A stretch of DNA of 64,000 nt, from IMG/VR virus record IMGVR_UViG_3300042691_025267, positions 16,387-80,386 of that record; one strand, written 5' to 3'. The DNA comes from a virus. The position numbers and the translations under genes were made by a program. The notes beneath the pieces are model-generated. The model was not told the DNA's origin. It did not search any database and was given only the letters and a program-made list of their open reading frames with translations. Shown here piece by piece: positions 34,176 through 43,768 of the stretch; position 1 is the stretch's first letter, and every line of letters begins with the position of its first letter.

Positions 34176-34981
34176 TGTTTAGGTACTCCTAAATGTTTAT
34201 TTTCATACTTCTCAGGAGGAGTTTTGTTTATAAGATAAGAATGTTCATAGGAAATGAGATTAAACAAACGTTCAGTTATTATTGCATAACCTTTCTCGTT
34301 GGGATGTCCGCAAAATGCAACGGTATCTAAATCTTTATTTGCACGTACTTCGTGTAAAATATCTCGATGTTCTGGATACAGAATTTTATGGGTAAAGTTT
34401 AAACTTGCTGAATTTTTCATAAGGACATCTAACCCCCGACCTTCGTCGGCATTAACATTAATATAAAAAAATTTATAGTTAGATAATGTACATATGTTTT
34501 TTATTAGATTAACATAAAAATATGACTCCAGTACAACATCTCTGGTAGGATTATTACCCAAAAAATTGAAATAACTATCAGATAAATTCTGATATTCTGG
34601 TGTCATGTTTGTTACGTGCGAAAGTACCGATGAGATTTTTCCGTTTCTATAAAAACTTATTCTAGTAGAAAATGTAACCATCCATATTACCAATACGTCA
34701 TATTCGTCGGAAAGATTTCTATCAGAAAACAATTCCATCCATCGTTTGACGGTTTCGGAATTTGAACACCCACCGTGACCTAAATTCCATAAGTAATGAT
34801 AACCCAACTTCTTTTGCAGTTGATGTGGCCATCCCATAACATGAAATCTATCAGTACTGGCATTATACGGAGAAATTGTTTTATCTAACGGCTTTCTTCG
34901 TTCGTTCAACAAAGAAGGTTCATAACACCCAACTCCCTCCGTATAGGAACATCCTAATGTTATTAGAAGTTTCTTTTTCAT
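34169..34981 (-). CDS. SGNH-hydrolase-like protein 1
   Basis: 270 aa. Block I LLITLGCSYTEGVG carries the nucleophile Ser, block II NLGHGGCSN the oxyanion Gly, and block V is FCGHPNEKGY with the catalytic His. The Asp normally three residues before that His is not in place. SGNH enzymes add or remove acyl groups on glycans. It is the first of five consecutive members of this superfamily (34169-38280). Confidence 0.75.
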   Translation of the reverse strand: MKKKLLITLGCSYTEGVGCYEPSLLNERRKPLDKTISPYNASTDRFHVMGWPHQLQKKLGYHYLWNLGHGGCSNSETVKRWMELFSDRNLSDEYDVLVIWMVTFSTRISFYRNGKISSVLSHVTNMTPEYQNLSDSYFNFLGNNPTRDVVLESYFYVNLIKNICTLSNYKFFYINVNADEGRGLDVLMKNSASLNFTHKILYPEHRDILHEVRANKDLDTVAFCGHPNEKGYAIITERLFNLISYEHSYLINKTPPEKYENKHLGVPKQW

Positions 34982-34995
34982 ATAATTATCCGTAA

Positions 34996-35772
34996 CTATT
35001 GAGAAATTTTATTCACCATCCATCTGGAAATGCAATCGTATCCAAGTGGATTTGGATGACTGCATCTAGAAAATCCTTTACTGGAGTGAGTGGATACTAT
35101 TAATTCTTTAAAGCTGTCAAACTCAGTTGGATGTAAACATCCTTCAATTTTATACTTGTTTATAATTTCGTTGACCGGAGTAAACGCCGTACCCCAGTGA
35201 AATTTATATCCACAACTTTTTGCAAAATATTCAACTGCTCTAATACTAAACAAAGTTTCTTGCATAGCCCCATGTGGTATCATGTGGGAAATATATAAGT
35301 CATGTATATATGCAGGAATGTAAGGTGGTTTATATAAATTTTCTCCCGTACTTCCCGTTTCTTCATTAATGGTAAATCCACGGGTTGTCACACTCCATAA
35401 TATACTACTGTTCCCGTTTGTGTTCAAGTACAAACTAAAACGATGTGGATCGGTCAATAAAAAAACTAGTACAACCTCATCATAATTAGATCTAAAATTT
35501 GCATACTTATCGTTTATAAACGTTTTTGCAATGCCGGGGTTTGTAAATCCCGCAATACCTAGATTTTTTAGATCGTAATTTAATATCCTAGAGGTGATTG
35601 ATGGCCAACTATATTGTTTTTCCATTTTTTCAATTTCATCGTCGTAGTCTTTTCTTTCTTCTGATGATAAATGAATACTGAGGTTATTGGTTCGTTCTAA
35701 GTATTCTGGTGTATAACACCCAACCCCGTGTGTCCAGCTATCTCCAAGTGTTATTAACAATTTTTTAGTCAT
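34996..35772 (-). CDS. SGNH-hydrolase-like protein 2
   Basis: 258 aa from ATG 35772. Block I LLITLGDSWTHGVG, a degenerate block II NLGIAGFTN, and block V RCSHPNPLGY (His present, Asp missing). The frame extends upstream through a 34-bp direct repeat (35739-35808) that duplicates MTKKLLITLGD. The inner ATG has GGAG 5 nt upstream, supplied by that repeat; the outer ATG at 35808 lacks one. Substrate is unknown; a glycan esterase or acyltransferase is likely by family. Confidence 0.72.
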   Translation of the reverse strand: MTKKLLITLGDSWTHGVGCYTPEYLERTNNLSIHLSSEERKDYDDEIEKMEKQYSWPSITSRILNYDLKNLGIAGFTNPGIAKTFINDKYANFRSNYDEVVLVFLLTDPHRFSLYLNTNGNSSILWSVTTRGFTINEETGSTGENLYKPPYIPAYIHDLYISHMIPHGAMQETLFSIRAVEYFAKSCGYKFHWGTAFTPVNEIINKYKIEGCLHPTEFDSFKELIVSTHSSKGFSRCSHPNPLGYDCISRWMVNKISQ

Positions 35773-35808
35773 GTTATCTCCAAGTGTTATTAACAATTTT
35801 TTAGTCAT
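35739..35808 (-). repeat. 34-bp tandem direct repeat at a gene start
   Basis: Two identical 34-bp copies, 35739-35772 and 35775-35808, with a 36-bp period. Each holds an in-frame start codon and the first ten codons of the SGNH-like gene. The period is a multiple of three, so translation from either ATG yields the same downstream protein. Confidence 0.9.
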
Positions 35809-36745
35809 CAAGTATGCCAGAATTTATAATTTTTTCACCCCAAAGTTTATGAGTATCTTCATTTGGGTGAGTAACTTTAAATAAAATATTATTATACTTA
35901 CGCTGCCAATTAAAATAATTCAAGGTTTTGTTTAATTCCTTATTAATAAAACTCATGTCATCAGGAGTGAATTGTTTGTAAACATCAAACGGATTAATAT
36001 TAGTGTTAATCACCCAATCATAAAAAGTTTTGATTAACGTTTCCCAATAATAACTACTCAAATCAACGGGTGGAATTATTGGATCATTTTTTAATAAACT
36101 AAGATGTTCTACCATTGAAATATCTATTGCATTTTTGTATGGTCTATCTATCCATCTAGTAAAATTTTTCCAGAAAATATATTTTACGTTTGAATGTTTA
36201 TCTAAAACAGAATTATACAAAGTTTCCAGTCTACGTTCATACCACGAATAAAATGCTTGTATAGAAATAGGATCTTTAATTATTTCTTGAAAAAAGCCAC
36301 GATATGTAAAATCAAAAGGTATCTCATAGTTTAATAACCAATACCCCTTTATACCTAATTGAAAAAAATCACGGGATGGTTCAGTTAGTTGAATTATACA
36401 TCGTACAGTATCATATTTACCAGCAACTTCATTCAACAATCTACGCAAAGAAAGTGCAATATTAACATTGTTACCACCGGGCAGTGCGCACAGACAAAAA
36501 TCCGAATCATATTTAATTGCACTATAAATTCCCAAATTATTATTAATACGATGTTCCGTGTTATCAATTCCCAGTGCGTGTTGACCTCCCATTGAATCTC
36601 CCCAAGACCAACTTTCTCCTACTACTATAACCAAATCTTTTTTATTTCTATTCAACCAAACTTCTGTGTTTAAATTTGGAGGATTTTTATAGTGTGATTC
36701 TAGTAATAATTTTTTGGTAACAATACTTTCCTTATATATATTCAT
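35801..36745 (-). CDS. SGNH-hydrolase-like protein 3
   Basis: 314 aa. Block I VIVVGESWSWGDS with the Ser nucleophile near residue 45, block II LCALPGGNNVNIALS and block V VTHPNEDTHKLW with the His. The Asp before His is absent. More divergent than its neighbours and rich in aromatic residues. The stop overlaps the repeat region at the start of the next gene. Confidence 0.65.
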   Translation of the reverse strand: MNIYKESIVTKKLLLESHYKNPPNLNTEVWLNRNKKDLVIVVGESWSWGDSMGGQHALGIDNTEHRINNNLGIYSAIKYDSDFCLCALPGGNNVNIALSLRRLLNEVAGKYDTVRCIIQLTEPSRDFFQLGIKGYWLLNYEIPFDFTYRGFFQEIIKDPISIQAFYSWYERRLETLYNSVLDKHSNVKYIFWKNFTRWIDRPYKNAIDISMVEHLSLLKNDPIIPPVDLSSYYWETLIKTFYDWVINTNINPFDVYKQFTPDDMSFINKELNKTLNYFNWQRKYNNILFKVTHPNEDTHKLWGEKIINSGILDD

Positions 36746-36757
36746 TTTATGGATCTC

Positions 36758-37537
36758 TTATCTTAGTAAAAATCTTCCACAATTTCTGTTTATATTGTAG
36801 TTATGTCGCATTGCAGCCTGTTGATCATGTAGTGGTATATTATTTTCTATAAATTCCGCAGATAACTGATTGGTATAATATTCCGACAAATACAACCTAC
36901 ACCACAATTCATGATGCTTCACGGTTGGATGGTAATCTACCCAATTATCACCTGCGTTTGATTTTTTAAACACGTATGGTTTAAATTGACGATTTTGCTG
37001 TAGCCAGGTTAGCATGTTGGGTTCTTGTCCAAAATAAGAATCTATGTCGTCTACATATTCTTTATAAAATTCTTGTTCCTGTACGGGTGGGTTGAACTGT
37101 TGCAATTCATGTCCTACTGTTGGACTAATATCAAACGCTTTCATAAATTTATAATTACATCCGATACTGTCGAGTAATATTTTTGTTTGCTTAATTGCCA
37201 TCCATGTATTATAAAATCCTTGCGTAAAGGACCAATTATTATCACGCCACTGTTGTTCATATGGCAATGAATGAGCATTGAATATATTGCCATTTCTGGT
37301 CCATGCGCTCGTATAAAAATCTATTCTTGGAATACTAGTATACATTACGAACACTGTGTCGTTTGCTGTAAGTTTATTTACCTGATGACATTCTAATACT
37401 CTTGATGATATCAAATAATTACCACTACCAGCAAGTCCCCAATTTTCGTAATAATCAAAGGATTGTCCGACAATATCTGCCCACGTTGGCCATACATATT
37501 CTGTAAAACTGCAACCAAATGCAAACATTCGTTTCAT
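36758..37537 (-). CDS. SGNH-hydrolase-like protein 4
   Basis: 259 aa. Block I MFAFGCSFTEYVWPTW at the N-terminus, block II NWGLAGSGNYL, block V VDYHPTVKHHELW where an Asp sits two residues before the His. This arrangement, with TDxFxxHPT-like context, is typical of phage-encoded SGNH proteins. The C-terminal 30 residues are Asn/Gln/Arg-rich. A 4-nt ATGA-type overlap joins it to the next gene. Confidence 0.72.
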   Translation of the reverse strand: MKRMFAFGCSFTEYVWPTWADIVGQSFDYYENWGLAGSGNYLISSRVLECHQVNKLTANDTVFVMYTSIPRIDFYTSAWTRNGNIFNAHSLPYEQQWRDNNWSFTQGFYNTWMAIKQTKILLDSIGCNYKFMKAFDISPTVGHELQQFNPPVQEQEFYKEYVDDIDSYFGQEPNMLTWLQQNRQFKPYVFKKSNAGDNWVDYHPTVKHHELWCRLYLSEYYTNQLSAEFIENNIPLHDQQAAMRHNYNINRNCGRFLLR

Positions 37538-38280
37538 AATTTTAACCTATCAAAAATGTTATTTGCTAATTCTGCATATCCGATCTCATTAAAATGAGAG
37601 CAAAAAGATGTGTTTTCTGGGGTGAGTTGTGGAAATTTTATATTCAAATATGCATCTTCTTGTAAATACGATACGTTTCTATCTGCTCCTTCTTTAAATA
37701 GAAAATCAAAATAGAACTTATACCCTCTTAGTTGACAGAAGTATTTTATTATTTGTATATAAAAATCTCTTTCTAGGTGTAAATCTTCTTCTGGATTTTT
37801 CATCAATTCCAACAAACCAGTTATTAATTTACTATATTCATTTCTATTATTATTGATGTGTATATCCTTTACTAATCCGTTTATAAAAAAACTTATTCGT
37901 GAAGACGAGGGGACTAGCCATATAACTGTCACATCATATCCTACAGAAAAATCAACTTCTCCATACCCACTTAAAAATCGTTTTACTTGTCCCGATGGTC
38001 CACTACCGCCACGTCCTAAATTGATAACTCTATCAAACCCCATCATTTCTTTTAGTACATTTGGCCAAGAATATTCTAAAAATCTAGACTTACTTAAAAA
38101 TAACATTTCATGAAATTTATCAATTCTATCTTCTGGCAAAGGAGTCGCCCAATTAGGATTGTGACTAATATCTTTATTTCCTAACAGAAACTCTGCAAGT
38201 TTTGTTGGATCATAATTTCCCCATCCCTCAGTAAAACTATCACCAAGCGCAATAAGTAATTTAGGTTTCATATATCGCAT
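37534..38280 (-). CDS. SGNH-hydrolase-like protein 5
   Basis: 248 aa. Block I LLIALGDSFTEGWG, block II NLGRGGSGPSGQ, block V SFCSHFNEIGY (His present, Asp missing). Closest in layout to proteins 1 and 2 of the row: TxLGxSxTxGxGxYxP at the start and a FYxxxIK helix before block V. ATG at 38280 or 38271; the first is in frame with the overlap on the upstream gene. Confidence 0.73.
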   Translation of the reverse strand: MRYMKPKLLIALGDSFTEGWGNYDPTKLAEFLLGNKDISHNPNWATPLPEDRIDKFHEMLFLSKSRFLEYSWPNVLKEMMGFDRVINLGRGGSGPSGQVKRFLSGYGEVDFSVGYDVTVIWLVPSSSRISFFINGLVKDIHINNNRNEYSKLITGLLELMKNPEEDLHLERDFYIQIIKYFCQLRGYKFYFDFLFKEGADRNVSYLQEDAYLNIKFPQLTPENTSFCSHFNEIGYAELANNIFDRLKL

Positions 38281-39275
38281 CTATTCTTAGATTTTAATGT
38301 TCTATAGTTATACTCTACTATTTCTTTTATATTTTTTTGCCATAATAACCAGTATTCGTCTGGCATAGTACTTAATCTTAATAGTTCTTTCATAATAGCG
38401 TTATGACGTTCTTCTGAATCAGTAATTGTATCGTACTCTTCATTTATAAATGGCGAAAACGTTTTGTATCCCAATTTTCTTAATTCAATCAATGCTGTTG
38501 GCCATCCTGCTATTATAAACGGGTGTTTTAATGAAATCGGTTTAAAAACCTTTTCAGAAAAAAATTTATAAGCTCCAGTAGTTTCTACGTTTACATCAAA
38601 CATAGTTTCTGTTACTACGCTAAAATAACTTTCCGAAAAATATTGAATATCATCCTCAATGATATTTGTTGGGTTCGTTCTAGTTTCTGTTATGTTTAAT
38701 CGTATGGGTAACATACCGAGTACATCGTTGAGGTTGTCGTACTGTTTATTACGAAATTTATTATCGTTTAATAAATTTTCTATACACGCCCCTTCGAAAG
38801 AAAAAAAAGATTTGTTAAATAAATTATATTTAATACTATCATATAGTAAATTAAATCTATATAGTTTTGCAACTCTATTAAAGCTCAGAAATAATTTTTT
38901 TTTATTTATTATTTCATAACTTACTTCTGGCATATGAAGTAACTGTTCAGCAGCGTTTACTTCAAATATTGGCGTATATTTTACTTCTATCTTATTTTTC
39001 CAACCAAATTTTTCAAACATCACATCATATTTTTCTTGTCCATCAATAGATCCAGTAAATGTTATAAACTTTATTGGGTGGTCTACAAAATAATCTGCAA
39101 TTCTCTGCATTTTTCTGATGTTATCACTTAACCACTCTGAGGAGTTGCTTAATACTATCACAGATACGTTTTTAGAAAGTGCAGTTTTAATTTCAGTCAC
39201 TATAGATTTAAATGCCCTTTTTATAAAGCCAAAATCTGCATTATGACCGGCGTATATATAATAGTAATTTTCCAT
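38268..39275 (-). CDS. Glycosyltransferase-like protein, HPF family (copy 1)
   Basis: 335 aa. The recognisable part is residues ~240-300: FFSEKVFKPISLKHPFIIAG, then LRKLGYKTFSPFINEEYDTITDSEER, reminiscent of the donor-binding half of fucosyltransferase/exostosin-type GT-B enzymes. KLFLSFNRVAKLYR near 150 may be the acceptor-side loop. Two related proteins lie at 40567 and 41584. Call is by motif resemblance; donor and acceptor are unknown. Confidence 0.55.
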   Translation of the reverse strand: MENYYYIYAGHNADFGFIKRAFKSIVTEIKTALSKNVSVIVLSNSSEWLSDNIRKMQRIADYFVDHPIKFITFTGSIDGQEKYDVMFEKFGWKNKIEVKYTPIFEVNAAEQLLHMPEVSYEIINKKKLFLSFNRVAKLYRFNLLYDSIKYNLFNKSFFSFEGACIENLLNDNKFRNKQYDNLNDVLGMLPIRLNITETRTNPTNIIEDDIQYFSESYFSVVTETMFDVNVETTGAYKFFSEKVFKPISLKHPFIIAGWPTALIELRKLGYKTFSPFINEEYDTITDSEERHNAIMKELLRLSTMPDEYWLLWQKNIKEIVEYNYRTLKSKNRCDI

Positions 39276-39276
39276 A

Positions 39277-40533
39277 TCACAAATATTTGAATTCGTGCTC
39301 TTGGAAGATCAGTCGTGTTTCTTCGTCCATAATATTTACTGGATTTTGATTTCTGGTATTACCGTAATGAATGATTTCTCCGGGATGTTGGAACGATGTT
39401 AATTTTCTCCACGGATCTATAACCGTTACCCAACTAGGGAACCGAATATTTTCCACGTATTCTTCCCAATAACCGATTAAATACACATCCGTCCAATCAG
39501 TTCGTAAATCAGAATCTCCTGTGTGTTCATCGTAGTAATTTACTTCTCCGCCCAATTGTTCTATATAATGTCCGACCAATAGACTAGAACTACCGTTTAA
39601 ATAAGGTACACCGGGTTTGTATGATTTACCTATTATTGTAATCTTTTTACCGTTTTCAATACATCGTTCTGCTATATTTTTTGCTTGTATTTCTCGTGCA
39701 ACCATTATAGAATCAAATAAATCATAACCTAAATTTAATTTCTTTGCCAAATATCTTAATGCAATGTTGTCACGTGGATGACACGCACCGCCGTCACCCA
39801 TTCCCGCAGTCATATACTTTGGTCCCATTATACGATCAGTGGATTTCTTTAATGCGTTAGTAACTACATCTACATTTATGTTACCGTTACGTTCAGCAAC
39901 GTCTTGTATCATATTTACCAATGCAATTTTGGTAGAGATAAATGTATTATAAAAAATTTTAATTGATTCTGCCTCATCCCATGTACCAACTTCATATCGT
40001 GGATCGTTCTGCATCATCGTTTTATAAAAATCAATTAAAATTTTAGCATCACCAGTCAATGAACCATCCTGGGTTCCTATGATTACCATTTCAGGATTTA
40101 CCATATCCCGTTCAACCGTACCCATTGCTATTAGATATGGATTATATATAAACCTATAATTTGTGGTGTGTTGTATAAATTGACTGCGTACTGTTCCTGG
40201 AAGTACTGTACTTATTAACACCACCAACTGATCTTGCGTACAGTGATTATTTAGTTCTCTGAGAACGTCTGTTACTGTGAAGTAGTCAAAGTCTCTTGGT
40301 TCTAAATGTGAAGTTGGCGTTTCTCCGCCATAAAATTCTTCATGTGGAGTTGGAACTGCCACGAATATTAATTCGGCATCCAATACTGCTTCTTGAATAC
40401 TGTTAGCCAATGGAAACTTCGGTGTCGGTGGACGCATTGGATCATATCCAGTAACCGTATGTCCAGCGTTCACCATTTCATTTGCACACGGTGCACCGAG
40501 TTTACCGCACCCAATCATAGATACTTTCATCAA
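39277..40533 (-). CDS. UDP-glucose/UDP-sugar 6-dehydrogenase, full length
   Basis: 418 aa with all three UGDH domains: Rossmann MIGCGKLGAP, AVPTPHEE, STVLPGTV, the catalytic C251 in GDGGACHPRDN and the C-terminal domain GKKITIIGKSYKPGVPYLNGSSS. The lysine of the usual CxPKD is arginine here. It oxidises UDP-glucose or UDP-GlcNAc-type sugars to uronic acids using NAD. It sits between glycosyltransferase-like genes, implying a dedicated donor sugar. Start is ATG 40533 or the adjacent 40530. Confidence 0.9.
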   Translation of the reverse strand: MMKVSMIGCGKLGAPCANEMVNAGHTVTGYDPMRPPTPKFPLANSIQEAVLDAELIFVAVPTPHEEFYGGETPTSHLEPRDFDYFTVTDVLRELNNHCTQDQLVVLISTVLPGTVRSQFIQHTTNYRFIYNPYLIAMGTVERDMVNPEMVIIGTQDGSLTGDAKILIDFYKTMMQNDPRYEVGTWDEAESIKIFYNTFISTKIALVNMIQDVAERNGNINVDVVTNALKKSTDRIMGPKYMTAGMGDGGACHPRDNIALRYLAKKLNLGYDLFDSIMVAREIQAKNIAERCIENGKKITIIGKSYKPGVPYLNGSSSLLVGHYIEQLGGEVNYYDEHTGDSDLRTDWTDVYLIGYWEEYVENIRFPSWVTVIDPWRKLTSFQHPGEIIHYGNTRNQNPVNIMDEETRLIFQEHEFKYL

Positions 40534-40566
40534 AACCCCTCAACTTAAAGTAATTTTTAATATATA

Positions 40567-41580
40567 TTATTCAATTTCAATTGCATCGTATTTTAATATA
40601 TTGTTTATTAAAATTGGTTTTATTATATCGGGATAGGTTGTTCCCAACTTTATAGCATGTTCTTTGTTTGCCAAAAGTTTATCTTTAACTTTATTATACA
40701 ATAAAAACTGGTCTTTCCTTGACAATAAATTAAGTCTGTGTATTTCTAATACAGCCATTTCAAATCTACGAACGTCATCTTCTATAGAATCAAATGAATA
40801 ATCAAATATTTCCTCATATAATTCAAATCCAAGTTCTTTCAACCATAAATTATAATTTATTTTGTTGATCACAATAAATGGTTTCTTTAAAAATAAAGGA
40901 ATTGTAGTTTTTTCCGTTATGAAATAATGATCTATTGTTGATTCATTTACTAGTTGTATAAACGAATTATTGTATTCTGACGGTAGAGTTCTAAATGGGT
41001 TTGGTGCGGTGAGAAACTTCTCGTCCAAAACAAGTTGTTTTTCTTTCCAGTATAGAAATTCGTAGGCATAATCCGTATATTTTCTGGTAGGTATTATCCA
41101 AGAAATTGCTTGATCATCAATCAAATTATGTTTTTGCAATAGATCCATCATTAAACATCTGTGTGGATGTGGTCTATTATTTAGAGATATTAATGTATAT
41201 TTAATATCTGCTTCGGAGTTTAATTCATATGCAAATCTATCTAAATCACCAGGTTCATCAAACCCATTATTTTGCAATGATACATTAAAAAATGCAGTTT
41301 CCCACGGAACAACATTCTTTATACAGTTAAATTTAGTAGAAGTAATATCGTGCAATAAAGCTTCCGTAGATTTCCAGCAATTAACAATGGTTATATTAAT
41401 ATGTTTTTCATTTGCCCAATCCAATAAAACATCAAAATTAAAAGAACCGTCTGCGCTGAAGAATGATACATAATTATGTTCTTGTTCATTTACCAGTATG
41501 ACCTCGTTAATATCTTGTCTTTCCCGTAATGAGTTAATGTCTATTAGATCTGCTGCTCTAGTTCCTATATACAGTCTCAT
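40567..41580 (-). CDS. Glycosyltransferase-like protein, HPF family (copy 2)
   Basis: 337 aa, related to the 38268 protein. YFITEKTTIPLFLKKPFIVI and LWLKELGFELYEEIFDYSFD correspond to its SEK-FKPI-HPF and LGYKTF-----YD segments. TLISLNNRPHPHRCLMMDLL near 150 parallels the acceptor-side loop. The His of HPF is Lys here. Function inferred as in copy 1. Confidence 0.55.
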   Translation of the reverse strand: MRLYIGTRAADLIDINSLRERQDINEVILVNEQEHNYVSFFSADGSFNFDVLLDWANEKHINITIVNCWKSTEALLHDITSTKFNCIKNVVPWETAFFNVSLQNNGFDEPGDLDRFAYELNSEADIKYTLISLNNRPHPHRCLMMDLLQKHNLIDDQAISWIIPTRKYTDYAYEFLYWKEKQLVLDEKFLTAPNPFRTLPSEYNNSFIQLVNESTIDHYFITEKTTIPLFLKKPFIVINKINYNLWLKELGFELYEEIFDYSFDSIEDDVRRFEMAVLEIHRLNLLSRKDQFLLYNKVKDKLLANKEHAIKLGTTYPDIIKPILINNILKYDAIEIE

Positions 41581-41583
41581 ATA

Positions 41584-42891
41584 TCATCTCAATGTTTCCC
41601 AAAAGTCCAGTTGTATATTTTTATGTCTACTTTTAAGTACTTCAAAATTGTGATCCACTACTTCGTTCGTTTCTTGAATAAATTGTGATTTTTTTGCATG
41701 ACTCCATGAATCAATTTCTTTACATACATTTGAAATTGCAAAAACTCGTTCGCGATGGTTGTCAATAGTATCATAACTTTCATCAAACCAATTAGAAAAT
41801 GTTCTATAGCCCTTTTTCTTTAATGATACCAAAGAATTTGGTGCACCAACTAAAATAAACGGGTGTCTATATTTAATAGGCTTGAACGTCTTTTCTGTTT
41901 CTGCAATTGCATGTTGATATGCGTGGGTTTCCGTTACAACACTTAATAAAGTACCTTTATAAAAATGCTCAGTAGAATGTCCTATTTCCATTGTCATTTC
42001 TGCATGTCTCGTATGATCAGATGACAGGTGATCTATTTTTAATGGCAGAATATATTGTTGAATATACTGTAGTTCTTCTTCCGAAATATCCAGCTGTTGC
42101 GCAATGTTACGATCTACCGTCTCTATAAATGAATTTGGAGACTCAGGATTTTTTTCAGGAAATGTAAACAAAGAACTTCCCAATAAATTTTGTTTGTAGA
42201 ATGCCAAAAACAAATCAAGTCTATGTGGTCTGTATCTATAATTTAAACTCAAGAAAGTTTTATGTATGTGTCTGATGTGTCGGTCGTTTACATACTCTCG
42301 GTTTGTCAATTGTTTTGACATATTCCACTCAAACGAATCCCAACAAAATATTTTAAGTCTGTTAGATGTGGGTGTATTACGTTGATCACAAAAGTTTTGG
42401 TATAAATCATCTCCATTTGGACATCCCGTCATATAAATTACTTTATGCGGTGGTATTTGATGATTTAAAAAGTATTGTTCCATTAGATGAAAAAAGTTTG
42501 GATATACGAAAGATTCCATAGAAAAATCAAGTAACATGTATCCTTTCCCATTCCTAAGTCCATCCATCACTCTACTAGATACTTTAGAATTTTCAAATAA
42601 TCCAGTGGGAACTCCAAACGTAAATAAAGATTCCGCAGTTGTTTTATAAATGTATTGAAAATCGTATATAAAAATATCTTCTCTAGTAACTTCACTGGCA
42701 GATTTTAATACAAAGTTTTCGGGAAATTTTGATAACACCTCTTTATAAAAGTATGCGGACGTTGCCCTACGATTATCAGATATCGTTACATTTTCCACGG
42801 ATAATGCAAGATCATAAATGTTTGGCATTCGTGCATTACATAATGGACCTTGTGGTCCTATCCATTCGTAAATTACATTTATTTTAGTCAT
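41584..42891 (-). CDS. Glycosyltransferase-like protein, HPF family (copy 3)
   Basis: 435 aa, the longest of the three. VVTETHAYQHAIAETEKTFK continuing into PIKYRHPFILVG, then LKKKGYRTFSNWFDESYDTIDNHRER, match copy 1 closely. FLSLNYRYRPHRLDLFLAF is the acceptor-side loop. The N-terminal 190 residues contain a Rossmann-like segment (IFIYDFQYIY, YMLLDFSMESF). The start overlaps the SGNH gene by 8 nt. Confidence 0.6.
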   Translation of the reverse strand: MTKINVIYEWIGPQGPLCNARMPNIYDLALSVENVTISDNRRATSAYFYKEVLSKFPENFVLKSASEVTREDIFIYDFQYIYKTTAESLFTFGVPTGLFENSKVSSRVMDGLRNGKGYMLLDFSMESFVYPNFFHLMEQYFLNHQIPPHKVIYMTGCPNGDDLYQNFCDQRNTPTSNRLKIFCWDSFEWNMSKQLTNREYVNDRHIRHIHKTFLSLNYRYRPHRLDLFLAFYKQNLLGSSLFTFPEKNPESPNSFIETVDRNIAQQLDISEEELQYIQQYILPLKIDHLSSDHTRHAEMTMEIGHSTEHFYKGTLLSVVTETHAYQHAIAETEKTFKPIKYRHPFILVGAPNSLVSLKKKGYRTFSNWFDESYDTIDNHRERVFAISNVCKEIDSWSHAKKSQFIQETNEVVDHNFEVLKSRHKNIQLDFWETLR

Positions 42892-43768
42892 TATTTATTA
42901 TAGTATAAATTTGATTTGCTACTGATATTTGGTGTTTTTCGCCGAAATGAACCCCATCGTATGCTGGAAAGATGTAGTCACTTCCCGAAAAATACCAACC
43001 ACTTAATCCTTTGGTAAAATCAACTACATGTGGAACTATTCCTGTATATTGATTAAAATCTTCTATATTACAATTCCACATACTATTGATCAGTAAGTTA
43101 TAAACTTTTACGTTTAACGCTTTTAGTAATACATTAACCGCACAATAATCTTCTATGAAATCATTGCTCCACATAGTATTTGACAGTATTGCCTTATCAT
43201 AAACATCATTGATTACTCTATCGTGTAAATCTAATGCAGGATCAATTTTCCATTTTACATTTAAGTGCTGTGGAGCGCCACCCTCTCGTATGAAAGTTTT
43301 TCTTGTCGGTTCAGTCCAAAGAATTAACACTCGTTCTGGCAACGGCATTCCAGACAAGACCCACGAAAATAATGTATGTTTTACATATTTTGCGCTGGAT
43401 CCTCCTTTCCCTAAATTAAGTATTTTCGTATTCAATTTACCTTCTAGGTGATGTACCCACATTTCTGTATGACGTACACCAATTCCCTCGGTAAACGAAC
43501 ATCCAATTGCAATATCAAATTTTCTATCTTGTACAGTAGAAAACTCATAAGTTCTATATCCCATAGAATTATAGGTATAGAAATCATCTTCCATTTCATA
43601 ATAAGGCCAGTCAGAAGATGGAATGTTCAATACTTTTATTTTTTCTAAAAACTCTAGATACTGTCTTTCACTATAAGTACCGTCAAACTTAGAACTACCG
43701 ACGTTTCCATAAAAATGGGCAAAATTGAACAGTTGATTGTACTTATGTGTTGGAGAAAACTTAAGCAT
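42884..43768 (-). CDS. SGNH-hydrolase-like protein 6
   Basis: About 294 aa from ATG 43768, which has CGGAG 9 nt upstream and overlaps the radical SAM stop by 8 nt; the frame extends to 43858 but deep into that gene. About 90 N-terminal residues carry YYEMEDDFYTYNSMGYRT, as in phage SGNH proteins with an N-terminal extension. Block I is IAIGCSFTEGIG, block II NLGKGGSSA, block V YDGVHFGEKHQ with both Asp and His in the canonical DxxH spacing. It is thus the best candidate for an active esterase/acyltransferase among the six. Confidence 0.75.
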   Translation of the reverse strand: MLKFSPTHKYNQLFNFAHFYGNVGSSKFDGTYSERQYLEFLEKIKVLNIPSSDWPYYEMEDDFYTYNSMGYRTYEFSTVQDRKFDIAIGCSFTEGIGVRHTEMWVHHLEGKLNTKILNLGKGGSSAKYVKHTLFSWVLSGMPLPERVLILWTEPTRKTFIREGGAPQHLNVKWKIDPALDLHDRVINDVYDKAILSNTMWSNDFIEDYCAVNVLLKALNVKVYNLLINSMWNCNIEDFNQYTGIVPHVVDFTKGLSGWYFSGSDYIFPAYDGVHFGEKHQISVANQIYTIINND

